Of a stretch of DNA of 35,840 bases, positions 14,093-21,807 are shown piece by piece. The notes under the pieces were generated by a model, which searched no databases, had not been told where the DNA came from, and saw only the letters and a list, made by a program, of their open reading frames with translations. The DNA comes from Planctomycetota bacterium (GTDB lineage: Bacteria > Planctomycetota > MHYJ01 > JACQXL01 > JACRIJ01), in NCBI GenBank assembly GCA_016220095.1, contig JACRIJ010000094.1, forward strand, positions 1 to 35,840. Reading direction: 5' to 3'. The translations under genes were made by a program, and so were the position numbers. The first letter of the stretch is position 1, and the number at the start of each line of letters is the position of its first letter.

Positions 14093-15501
14093 AATTTTTA
14101 CCGGTAATTTTCGTGTTTCTATTCCTGACTGCCCGCATGTCCGGCACTGCCCATGCCGCGCCGGACATCAATGAAAACGAAGATTCGGATGAAATCGGCA
14201 TGGCCGTAGATGTCCGCGACAATATCCTGCTGGAATATCCGGCCCTTAAATTCATAAACGATTTCTATTACACCTATACGCCGTGCGCCGCGGAGATAAT
14301 TGACGTGGACGAAAAACCGGAACTTGAACACCTTGTTCAGCTGATGGGCGCGTCTCTCTCGCTGATGTACGTTGCATATCAATTGCTTCCGGTCATAATA
14401 CCTGTATGCGTTATTATGTTCGCAGTCATCTTCGCCGGCATAATACAGAAATTGTCCGGAATCCGCGCGCGGCATGCCGCGCCGGCCAGCGCGTTGGTTA
14501 CCGCCTTGTGCGGCGCAATCCTGTACTTCGCAATCAATCCCGATAAAGAGTTCGGCGAAATCCGCGCGCTTCCGGAACGCTTCGTCACGCAGGATGAATG
14601 GACCGGCATTAAGAAAAATATTCTCTCCATATATGAAACCTCGGAAGATGCCGGGGAAATATCCAAAGAACTCGCCAAAATCAACATGGAACCCTTTGTC
14701 AAAAATCCGGCCGGAAAGATGCCTGCAGATGCTCTGAAAACAATAAACGGCCTGCCTGCCATGGCCAGGTCCCTTCAGGAATGCACTGAAAAAGCCGATG
14801 GCGCCTGTAAAAAATTATCCGCTTCCTGCTCGGGAATCAAGGCCCGGCAGAAAGAATGGGAAAAGGCAAATTCCGAATCATTCGTTAAAAATCCCGATGC
14901 CGAGGTGCGCTTTGAGGCGTTTAAAGCGCTGTGCGGAATTTCAACAAAAACAGCGAAGATGCAGAATAAATTGGATGACGCCAATAAACAATATATGGAT
15001 GAAACCGTCCGGGCGTTCCTGAAAATCCGCGCCGTTTACAACGACTGTGAAAAACTCAAGGCCGCGAACGCGGACTTGGCGAAATCCCTGCCGGAAATCA
15101 AATCCGCGCTTGACGCATGGGAAAAGGCGAACAGGTCTGAACAGGTATCATACCAGAAACTGGTAAAAATGCTGAGGGAACTGGCCCTGGAACTCCGGAA
15201 AAACAGCGAAAAAAACCTCATGGCCGGCCTTAGCGACCCCGACCAGCGGGTGAAACTCTGGGCCGCCCTTGCGCTCGGAGAACTGCGCGTTAAAGAAGCG
15301 GTGCCGAAACTGACCACGATACTGCTTGACACCGAAGAAGAAATCCATCCCCGCGATAAGGCCGCAAGGGCGCTGGAAAAAATCGGCGACCCTTCAGCCA
15401 TACCCGCTCTGGAAAAGATTGTTAAAGACAATGAATTGTTCTTCCTGACCATTGACGCGAACAACGCGCTCAGTACTTTGCGCAAGAAGAAGACGAAGTA
15501 G
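14089..15501 (+). CDS. Secreted/membrane protein with C-terminal HEAT-like repeats
   Basis: 470 residues from the ATG at 14089, which overlaps the preceding stop (ATGA). A signal peptide covers residues 1-23 (MKFLPVIFVFLFLTARMSGTAHA). A membrane helix follows near residues 95-125 (LLPVIIPVCVIMFAVIFAGII). The central region (about 165-370) is helical and coiled-coil-like, with repeated WEKANSE/WEKANRS and FVKNPxx phrases suggesting internal duplication. The last 95 residues form HEAT/PBS-type repeats (VKLWAALALGELRVKEAVPKL; KAARALEKIGDPSAIPALEKI). HEAT repeats are protein-binding scaffolds, so a structural or assembly role with the membrane partner upstream is inferred. Confidence 0.7.
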   Translation: MKFLPVIFVFLFLTARMSGTAHAAPDINENEDSDEIGMAVDVRDNILLEYPALKFINDFYYTYTPCAAEIIDVDEKPELEHLVQLMGASLSLMYVAYQLLPVIIPVCVIMFAVIFAGIIQKLSGIRARHAAPASALVTALCGAILYFAINPDKEFGEIRALPERFVTQDEWTGIKKNILSIYETSEDAGEISKELAKINMEPFVKNPAGKMPADALKTINGLPAMARSLQECTEKADGACKKLSASCSGIKARQKEWEKANSESFVKNPDAEVRFEAFKALCGISTKTAKMQNKLDDANKQYMDETVRAFLKIRAVYNDCEKLKAANADLAKSLPEIKSALDAWEKANRSEQVSYQKLVKMLRELALELRKNSEKNLMAGLSDPDQRVKLWAALALGELRVKEAVPKLTTILLDTEEEIHPRDKAARALEKIGDPSAIPALEKIVKDNELFFLTIDANNALSTLRKKKTK

Positions 15502-15563
15502 TGAGTAACAGGTAGTGAGTACCGAGGACGACGTACGCAGGACGAACGAAAGAAAGAACAACC

Positions 15564-16346
15564 ATGAAAAAGAACTGCACATTAACCGAATTAGCGATAG
15601 TGATTATCGTGATAATCGCGCTGGAAATCGCGTTGAGCATGATTTTCTCGGAATCATACCTCCAGGGCGTGGCCGAAGGCCTGCTTAAACACAAGGCCGG
15701 GCTGGTGGAAACCGCGACGGGATTCAAGGCCGGTTCAAAGGATTGCGTGAGTGAATTATACACACTGCTTGGCCTTTATTTTACGCTGTTTGTACGGCTG
15801 ATGGAATTCATCTGCCTTTTCATGCTTTTGCGGTTTGTACTGCGCAAGGACGCGGGCGCGCTGGGAATGGATTTTTCAAAGGCCGGCAAGAGCGCGTTGT
15901 TCGGGACAATCGTAAGCGCCGCGATGGGGATATTGGTATTTGCCGCGGCAGGGGCGTATTATGTCTTAACCGGGGAAAACATTTTCCGATTCATCGGCGG
16001 CACGTATTATACGGGCGCATTTCCGGCGATAGCGGTTTTAATACCGGTAGCAATAGTTGGTCCGTTCATAGAAGAGGTCATTTTCAGGGGCATATTGTAC
16101 GGCTCCATACGCGGGATAACCGGCGTTTGGCGAGGCATCATAATCTCAGCGCTGATATTCAGCAGTCTGCATTTTGTCAACGGGGCCGGAGGTCTGGCCG
16201 AATTACTGCAGACGTTTGTAATAACATTCACAGGCGGGGTGATATTCGCGTGGATATACGAAAAATCCGGCGACATACTCGGCCCATACATAGTGCACTT
16301 CCTCGGCAATGCCGCCCTTTTCCTCCTGCCGAAGATAATAAAGTAA
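15564..16346 (+). CDS. CPBP family intramembrane glutamic protease
   Basis: 260 residues with about seven hydrophobic segments. The three family motifs are present: EEVIFRG (Glu170, Glu171, Arg175), SLHF with His203, and IVHFLGNA near the C-terminus. By family knowledge (Rce1/CAAX and bacteriocin-processing group) it cleaves within or near the membrane. Substrates are unknown, and no bacteriocin or prenylation gene is nearby. The start lacks a convincing ribosome site; the 60-nt gap upstream is an AGTAGTGAGTAACAGG-type repeat also seen at 20560. Just downstream begins the AT-rich island, so CPBP marks its left border. Confidence 0.9.
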   Translation: MKKNCTLTELAIVIIVIIALEIALSMIFSESYLQGVAEGLLKHKAGLVETATGFKAGSKDCVSELYTLLGLYFTLFVRLMEFICLFMLLRFVLRKDAGALGMDFSKAGKSALFGTIVSAAMGILVFAAAGAYYVLTGENIFRFIGGTYYTGAFPAIAVLIPVAIVGPFIEEVIFRGILYGSIRGITGVWRGIIISALIFSSLHFVNGAGGLAELLQTFVITFTGGVIFAWIYEKSGDILGPYIVHFLGNAALFLLPKIIK

Positions 16347-16437
16347 CCGGCTAAAATTACTTTACAGGTTTTGCAATTTGATATTTACAATTTTCAATTT
16401 GTCGGTATTTGTCAAGCTTTTTTATAAAAGGACTTAT

Positions 16438-17307
16438 ATGACTGTTAATATGTCCGATTTTGACGCCTACTGGCAACAGTTTCAGGAATTGAACAAGAAT
16501 ACGCCGAATCTTGGCGGTAAATTTGAAAATTTGATGTTTGAGTTTATACAGAAGTGTTTCGGCGATTCATTCGGAGTTTACAGAGATAAAACTCATTATA
16601 ATAAGCCCGCTGAAAATCTTTTCGGCATAAAATGCCTCAACGGCAAAACTCCCGATATCGTTATAACGTCAGAAGATACAAGAAACCTGCCTTCTATTGT
16701 TAATATTGGTATTGAGAAAATCAAGATGCTGATTGAACTAACCTCTGTAGTAAAACGTAAAATAGCCAAGAAAACCTGGAAAAAGGATGTTTTGAAGTAC
16801 ACTCAAATTAGAGAGCATTTGCATAATAACAACGTTTTGTTGGGAACTATTTCTTTGTTTACTATGAAACCAGCAATGCTAAATACGTCTGGCAATTCTT
16901 GCCTGAAATCAAACGAATTATTTCTTAACAGGATGACATTTGCCGCTTTTCTAAAACCTCAAAAGCCGAAACATGAACCATGGTGGTTCTGGGTGTCTGA
17001 AACGACATTAACTAAATCTATGAAAATTCCTTGCGTAGCAGGGTGTAGGTTTAATGAAAAATGTCTTAAGAAACAGACTGAAGAGTTCAAAAATCCGATT
17101 TACTACCTACATGCCATTACAAATGAAATCCTTAATAAAAACAACCGTTTTGTTTTCCAGTCTTTTCAACCTGACCAATATAATATATTGTTCCCTAAAT
17201 CCAATAATTTTAATAATTTATTTTGTGGAAATTCTACCACGTCAATGTATTGCATGGCTCTTATCTGTCCGGATAGTTTTCAAGGAAACCAATATGAAGA
17301 AAATTAG
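16438..17307 (+). CDS. AT-rich island protein, possible restriction-nuclease-like
   Basis: 289 residues, not recognised with certainty. The start at 16438 has AAAAGGA just before it; an in-frame upstream ATG would add 20 unconvincing residues. The N-terminus NLGGKFENLMFEFIQKCFG resembles the opening helix of restriction-endonuclease-like folds. It is followed by TPDIVI (near residue 77-82) and, about 27 residues later, MLIELTSVVKRKIAKK. The PD...E-x-T/K spacing hints at a divergent PD-(D/E)xK site, but the Lys is displaced. A CVAGCRFNEKC cluster near residue 203 may bind metal. Base composition is far more A/T-rich than its neighbours. It overlaps the broken HNH gene and precedes the SIR2 gene. 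A plausible defence nuclease, but this is inference. Confidence 0.5.
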   Translation: MTVNMSDFDAYWQQFQELNKNTPNLGGKFENLMFEFIQKCFGDSFGVYRDKTHYNKPAENLFGIKCLNGKTPDIVITSEDTRNLPSIVNIGIEKIKMLIELTSVVKRKIAKKTWKKDVLKYTQIREHLHNNNVLLGTISLFTMKPAMLNTSGNSCLKSNELFLNRMTFAAFLKPQKPKHEPWWFWVSETTLTKSMKIPCVAGCRFNEKCLKKQTEEFKNPIYYLHAITNEILNKNNRFVFQSFQPDQYNILFPKSNNFNNLFCGNSTTSMYCMALICPDSFQGNQYEEN

Positions 17308-17505
17308 AAAATGCATTTACTGCGAACAGGCAAAAGTTGTAACTGACGATCATGTTACTCAAAGGGGCTTTTCCCTTGGCATAACGCCAACTTCTGGAAT
17401 ATTGTTGAAACGAAGTACAAAAAATATCAACAAGCAGAGAAAAGGCTTTTCAGGTACTGGTTTGCAGTGCAAAATATTTTAACTAAACGCTTAGTATTGG
17501 CATAA
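17294..17505 (+). pseudogene. Remnant of an HNH endonuclease gene (frameshift)
   Basis: An ATG at 17294 with AAGGA upstream starts MKKIRKCIYCEQAKVVTDDHVT, the zinc-finger opening of HNH endonucleases, then runs through an atypical tail to a stop at 17480-17482. In a second frame the same DNA gives KGLFPWHNANFWNIVETKYK onward to a stop at 17505. Joining the two by restoring one base near 17359-17363 gives DHVTPKGLFP, the standard HNH core. The C-terminal half of a normal gene also appears shortened, since the second CxxC region is absent. A real decayed gene is most likely; a sequencing indel plus an unusually short protein is the alternative. Confidence 0.65.
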
Positions 17506-17522
17506 ACTATAGGAGTGACTTT

Positions 17523-18536
17523 ATGGCAAAAACAGTTTTTGTTTTAGGTGCAGGCGCCTCAAAAGAAGCAGGAGCTCCCTTAATGTCAGAATTTCTTGAC
17601 AGAGCAAATTCTCTGGATTTATCTAAGCATGAAAAGGAAGACATTGATAACGTATTTAAAGCCATACAGAAGTTAAAAGTTGTGCATTACAACTCATATG
17701 TGGATTTAGATAATATTGAAACTGTTTTTGGTCTTATTGAAATGGGGACACTGATAAATCGCTTAGCAGATGTTCCTTTAAATGAATTAGAAGGCTTGAA
17801 AAAATCAATACAGAGATTGATTGTTCAAACTTTAGATCTTTCGTTAAAAATGAAAATTGACCCAGAAAATACCTTACGACAATTGCCCGCGCCATGCTAT
17901 CATAAATTTGCAAGCACGCTTAAAGATAAAAATGCTCAAGCTTTTTCAGTTATAACTTTTAATTATGATATGGTCATTGATTATGCCTTTCGCTATTACG
18001 GAATTCCCATTGACTATTGCCTTGAAGAAGTTCAAAACAACCAGGCATTAAAGCTTTTAAAATTGCATGGCTCTTTAAATTGGGGCAAATGCGAGTGTGG
18101 CACTACCTACGTTTTGCCCTGGGATAAATTTAAATATACAAGTTCGTTTTTAACAATTGGTGCAACGCTTTTAAGCCAAATACATTGTGAAAATAAAACA
18201 ATTGAACCTGTTCTTGTGCCACCGACATGGAATAAGGGTGCATATCATTCCGAGCTACGCAATGTTTGGCGACAAGCTGCCAAAGAATTATCGGAAGCAG
18301 AAAACATTTTTATAATAGGTTATTCACTGCCAGAATCTGATATTTTTTTCAAGTACTTGTTTGCATTAGGAACAGTAGGGAAAGCTTTTTTGAAAAAAAT
18401 CTGGGTTTATAATCCGGATCCGGCGGTAGAGAATAGGTTTAAAGCGCTAATTGGAAAAGGAATTGAAAAAAAATTTAAGTTTATACAGAAGCCATTTTCC
18501 GAAGTGATTTACAGTATTTTTAATATTATAGACTAA
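17523..18536 (+). CDS. SIR2-like NAD-binding protein, likely defence NADase
   Basis: 337 residues with the SIR2-like Rossmann signature VLGAGASKEAGAP (residues 7-19), ITFNYDMVIDYAF with Asn147, LKLHGSLNW with His182, and a late VPPTWNK and IIGYSLPESD, as in the SIR2_2 proteins of phage-defence systems. In that group (for example ThsA, DSR and SIR2-HerA proteins) the Asn and His are needed to hydrolyse NAD and abort infection. No second domain is seen, so sensing must lie in a partner. A TAGGAG site precedes the ATG. Codon use is A/T-rich like the upstream island gene. Deacetylase function is less likely, since the four-Cys zinc module is reduced to CECG. Confidence 0.85.
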   Translation: MAKTVFVLGAGASKEAGAPLMSEFLDRANSLDLSKHEKEDIDNVFKAIQKLKVVHYNSYVDLDNIETVFGLIEMGTLINRLADVPLNELEGLKKSIQRLIVQTLDLSLKMKIDPENTLRQLPAPCYHKFASTLKDKNAQAFSVITFNYDMVIDYAFRYYGIPIDYCLEEVQNNQALKLLKLHGSLNWGKCECGTTYVLPWDKFKYTSSFLTIGATLLSQIHCENKTIEPVLVPPTWNKGAYHSELRNVWRQAAKELSEAENIFIIGYSLPESDIFFKYLFALGTVGKAFLKKIWVYNPDPAVENRFKALIGKGIEKKFKFIQKPFSEVIYSIFNIID

Positions 18537-18971
18537 ATATCGCACATGTCAATTCCTTGGAGTGGTTGAATCGTTCCCAAAAACCGTTATTGCACGGGTA
18601 TCCGCTGAATCTGTTCAATCTGTTGTTTTGCCGTTCATCCTCTGAATCCATGCAATACAATGGCAAAAATGCTTTGACTACCCGCGGTAAAATGCTATAA
18701 TTGTAAAACAGGAGACAGGAAACGATCGTGACCCGTTTTCCGTGGCCATTGGCCCGTTTAAACGAAACCCGGGATCCGGGCGCCGAAGTCCGGGACCCAG
18801 CATCTGGAAGCCGGAATGCGAATCTCAGACGACGTTTTTTGCCACGAAGGCACAAAGTCACGAGGTCGCAATGATTTCCGGGAAAAATGTGCGTTCTTCG
18901 TGTCTTCGTGTTCTCGTGGCTGAAAAACGTTCGTTTTACATTCTGCGCTTCTTGCGAAAAAGTTTAATGCT
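18537..18971. repeat. Mosaic repeat spacer with a stranded promoter
   Basis: No gene is convincing. From left to right it holds an AATCTGTTCAATCTGTTG run (18607-18624), a promoter (18674-18701), a CCCGTTTAAACGAAACCCGG/GATCCGGG block (18757-18787), and a facing pair GCCACGAAGGCACAAAGTCA (18840-18859) and CTTCGTGTCTTCGTGTTCTC (18896-18915) that could fold into a stem of about 25 bp. Short reading frames across it are translated repeat. Confidence 0.7.
18674..18701 (+). promoter_or_regulatory. Consensus promoter about 280 nt before the next gene
   Basis: TTGACT (18674-18679), 16 nt, TATAAT (18696-18701). The next gene starts at 18972. The interval is filled with repeat modules, as if they were inserted between promoter and gene, leaving a long, structured leader. 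Confidence 0.65.
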
Positions 18972-19238
18972 ATGGAATACAAAAAAATAAAACCTAAACG
19001 CTACATCGTGTGGTCAACGGACAAGGAAATAGACCTCGCCGACCCGCGGCAGAGGAAGTGGTACATTGAACAGGTGCTTACCCACGGAAGGGCCGAAGAT
19101 GTCGCGGAATTGGATTGGGATGAAATTGAGAAACTCCTGCCGGAACTGAACTTGCCGGAAAGAGTGGTGAGATTATGGGAGCATTATTTTAATTATGCTA
19201 AGCAAATCAAAGGAGATAAACAAAATGGGCATTTTTAA
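18972..19238 (+). CDS. Small conserved-looking hypothetical protein
   Basis: 88 residues, soluble, acidic, with YIVWSTDKEIDLADPRQRKWYIEQVLTHGRAEDVAELDWDEI. The WYI-QVL-xG phrase resembles short proteins found beside nucleotidyltransferase-type toxins (DUF6922-like), but no such partner is present, and the match is from memory only. The end overlaps the phosphomannomutase start by 14 nt, which indicates co-translation. No clear ribosome site is visible. Function unknown. Confidence 0.65.
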   Translation: MEYKKIKPKRYIVWSTDKEIDLADPRQRKWYIEQVLTHGRAEDVAELDWDEIEKLLPELNLPERVVRLWEHYFNYAKQIKGDKQNGHF

Positions 19239-20556
19239 GGCGTATGACGTCAGGGGCGTCTATCCCTCTGAATTGAACGAGGCGCTCGCCGAAAAAATCG
19301 GCGCCGCAATAGCCACCTTCCTCAACGCGAAATCCATCGGCGTTTCGCACGACGTGCGCACTATGGCGCCTTCCGTCAGCGAAGCGCTTATCAAAGGCAT
19401 CACAAGCACCGGTACTGACGTGGTCTTCGCCGGCCTTACCACCACGCCGATGAATTATTTCCTCATTAACAAATACAAACTCGGCGGCGGCGTCATGGTT
19501 ACGGCTTCGCATAACCCGCCTGAATACATCGGCTTTAAGATGTCCCGCGAAAAGGCCATACCGCTCAGCGAAGATACCGGCATCAGGGACATAGAAAAAA
19601 TCACCGCCCAGGGACCGTTCAAAAAATCCAATAAACCCGGAAAGGTTACAGTCGTTGATCTGAAAAAGGCATACAAGAAACACATACTTTCCATGGCCGG
19701 CAAGGTCAGGCCGCTTAAGGTGGTCATAGACACCGCCAATGGCGTTGTCGGCACGGTGCTCCCGTCCATCCTGAAAGAACTCCCTGTAAAAACAACTGAA
19801 TTGTTTTTTGAGCCGGATGGCAATTTCCCAAATCACGAACCCAACCCTCTTAAGGATGAAAACATCGTTGAGATAAAGAAAATAGTCAAACGCCAGAAGG
19901 CAGACCTTGGCGTGGCTTTTGACGGCGATGGCGACAGGTGCATCTTCATAGACAACAAGGGCGAACGGGTTTCCAATGACCTCATCGTAGCGATTATAGC
20001 AAAGGAATTCCTGAAAAAGAAAAAAGGCAGTCCTATCATGTACGACCTGCGTTCCAGCTGGGTAGTTAAAGAGGAAATTGAAAAGGCCGGCGGCAGGCCC
20101 GTGCAGGAACGGGTAGGGCACGCGTTTATGAAGGCCACTTTGCGCAGGCTTAACGCGCCTTTCGGCGGCGAACTCTCAGGACATTGCTATTACAAGGAAC
20201 ATTTCTTCACTGATTCCGGCATGGTTTCGTTCATGAAAATGCTGACTATACTCTCGGCAAACCGCAAAAGCTTTTCCGACATCCTCAAACCGCTCAGACG
20301 TTACCACTCCACGGGCGAAATCAATTTCCACATAGAAGACAAAGACGGCAAGATAGAAGAATTAAAACGCATATTCAAGGATGGCAGGCAGAGTACTCTG
20401 GACGGTATCAGCGTGGAATACGCCGATTGGTGGTTCAACGTGCGCAAATCAAATACCGAACCGCTCCTGCGCCTGACAATGGAAGCAAAAACCGCGGCTA
20501 AACTCTCCTCGGCAAAAAAGAAACTGTTCGGATTGTTGGGCACGCCGGAAGCCTGA
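19225..20556 (+). CDS. manB: Phosphomannomutase/phosphoglucomutase
   Basis: 443-residue alpha-D-phosphohexomutase interconverting hexose 6- and 1-phosphates for nucleotide-sugar and surface-glycan synthesis. All four family loops are visible: TASHNPPEYIGFK with phosphoserine Ser95, metal loop DGDGDR (Asp233, 235, 237), sugar loop GELSGHCYY, and phosphate loop RKSNTEPLLRL. The FKAYDVRGVYP opening fits the AlgC/ManB branch that accepts mannose or glucose; which is used cannot be told. The ATG at 19225 has AGGAG at 19211-19215; the upstream in-frame ATG at 19195 lies inside the preceding gene and lacks a site. Confidence 0.93.
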   Translation: MGIFKAYDVRGVYPSELNEALAEKIGAAIATFLNAKSIGVSHDVRTMAPSVSEALIKGITSTGTDVVFAGLTTTPMNYFLINKYKLGGGVMVTASHNPPEYIGFKMSREKAIPLSEDTGIRDIEKITAQGPFKKSNKPGKVTVVDLKKAYKKHILSMAGKVRPLKVVIDTANGVVGTVLPSILKELPVKTTELFFEPDGNFPNHEPNPLKDENIVEIKKIVKRQKADLGVAFDGDGDRCIFIDNKGERVSNDLIVAIIAKEFLKKKKGSPIMYDLRSSWVVKEEIEKAGGRPVQERVGHAFMKATLRRLNAPFGGELSGHCYYKEHFFTDSGMVSFMKMLTILSANRKSFSDILKPLRRYHSTGEINFHIEDKDGKIEELKRIFKDGRQSTLDGISVEYADWWFNVRKSNTEPLLRLTMEAKTAAKLSSAKKKLFGLLGTPEA

Positions 20557-20815
20557 CGAAGTAGCGAGTAACCAGTAGCCCTTCGGCAAGCTCAGGGGAA
20601 AATGAATATTGAAGGACGATTACGAAACCACAGAACGCACAGAGACGCACTGAAATGACGACACTGCGAAACGAAGCCACACTTCGTTGCACTCAGTCTA
20701 AACTCTGCTAATCTATGTAATCTTGTGAATATCGTTATTCGTCCCGGATCCCGGACGCCGCCATTCTTGACTTCGTGTCTTCGTGGCTAAAATAAATGAT
20801 CTAACAATAAACCCC
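20557..20815. repeat. Mosaic repeat spacer
   Basis: It contains ACGAAGTAGCGAGTAACCAG (20567-20586, like 15494-15513), CCACAGAACGCACAGAGACG (20630-20649), a CTAATCTATGTAATC run (20707-20721), GTCCCGGATCCCGGACG (20740-20756) and CTTCGTGTCTTCGTGGC (20770-20786). No gene is seen. Confidence 0.65.
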
Positions 20816-20844
20816 TTGTTTTCGCTTGTCAATTATTGTATAAT
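20816..20844 (+). promoter_or_regulatory. Promoter of the Cys/His lipoprotein, leaderless
   Basis: TTGTTT (20816-20821), 17 nt, perfect TATAAT (20839-20844). The ATG at 20851 begins 6 nt after the -10 box, so transcription should start at or within a base or two of the start codon. Confidence 0.75.
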
Positions 20845-20850
20845 ACATAT

Positions 20851-21573
20851 ATGAAAGAAATACGTTTTTTCCGCATAATCTGCGCCATGCTATTGGCCGC
20901 GGGGCTGATTTTTCCATCCGCCTGCGGCAAAGAACCGGAAACCGCTCCGCCCGTAGGAACCCCTGCGCCTGTAAAACCCGCAATTCCGCAGTCCGTACGC
21001 CCCAAACCTGCAAATGTAAAACTTATATTCTGTCCGACCTGCAATAGAGACACGGGCAAGGGCCATGTCTGCAAGGAAACAACCCTGTGTACAATCTGTT
21101 ACAATGAAGCAGGGGCCGGCCATATCCATTCCAAACTGGCCGATGGCACTTACGACCCCGTACCACTCACTCATTATTGCAGGGAATGCAAAAAAGAAAT
21201 CGGCAAAAACCACCAGATGAGGCCCGCGCCTGAACGCTGTCTGACTTATTTCTGCGAAAAATGCGGATTTGACAAAGGCCCCGGCCATATCTGCGGGGTT
21301 ACGCATTACTGCCCGAAATGCGAAGAAGAGGCCGGCGTCAACCATAAATGCGGCCTCACCGCATTCTGCGCTAAATGCAAAAACGACGTGCTTATAGGCT
21401 CGTTCTGCACGAATTGCTACACAGTCCTGGGACCGCCTGAACTCGCGGATACCAAGGTGCTTTGCCCGGCATGCAATACCGAAGTCATTGCCGCCAAACA
21501 TAATTGCAAAATCCGCCAGACCTTCTTCTGCCCGATATGCGAAAAAGAACAGCCTGCCGGGCATAGGCATTAG
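20851..21573 (+). CDS. Lipoprotein with eight zinc-finger-like CxxC-x7-HxC modules
   Basis: 240 residues. A lipoprotein signal with lipobox FPSAC is followed by a Pro-rich linker (28-58) and then eight modules to the C-terminus. The consensus is [FYL]CxxC-x7-Hx[CH]. CxxC pairs begin at Cys61, 80, 110, 135, 154, 173, 205 and 227, and the last module ends GHRH at residue 240. Module 6 replaces the His with a second CxxC (Cys186, 189), and module 3 has its last Cys delayed to 130. Each could hold one Zn or other soft metal, or form disulphides if exposed to oxidant. I know no named family; a metal store, sensor or scaffold at the cell envelope is inferred. Confidence 0.8.
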   Translation: MKEIRFFRIICAMLLAAGLIFPSACGKEPETAPPVGTPAPVKPAIPQSVRPKPANVKLIFCPTCNRDTGKGHVCKETTLCTICYNEAGAGHIHSKLADGTYDPVPLTHYCRECKKEIGKNHQMRPAPERCLTYFCEKCGFDKGPGHICGVTHYCPKCEEEAGVNHKCGLTAFCAKCKNDVLIGSFCTNCYTVLGPPELADTKVLCPACNTEVIAAKHNCKIRQTFFCPICEKEQPAGHRH

Positions 21574-21807
21574 TTTCTAAGCCCTCAACTTCTCCCGAAG
21601 CAAGTTCCCTTCGTCCCACTCAGAACTGCGTCGGAACAAGTGCGCAAAAAGCTTAGAGAGCGAATATCTTTTTGGTTGCGCCTGCGCACCGGAGCGTGCT
21701 TCGGCCTGCCTGCGCGGCCTGTCCTCCGAAGCTATAGCGAAGAAGGAAGCCGCTTCGGCAAAGGCAGGCGCACAGGTGCGGCTATGCTGCTTTATGAACA
21801 TAGATTT
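21574..21807. repeat. Repeat-rich spacer with CGAAGC/GCTTCGG inverted motifs
   Basis: Multiple CTTCGG, GCCTGCCTGCG and CGAAGC strings form overlapping inverted repeats (about 21668-21785), of the same kind as 23383-23440. A reading frame crossing it is an N-terminal extension of the next gene and is probably not translated. Confidence 0.55.

Noticed and set aside
16346..18600. Attachment-site direct repeats bounding the AT-rich island
   Set aside because: No convincing matching direct repeats, tRNA end or integrase gene were seen at the borders.
21640..21807. N-terminal extension of the 21808 gene
   Set aside because: It is encoded by CGAAGC/GCTTCGG inverted repeats and is basic, low-complexity sequence.
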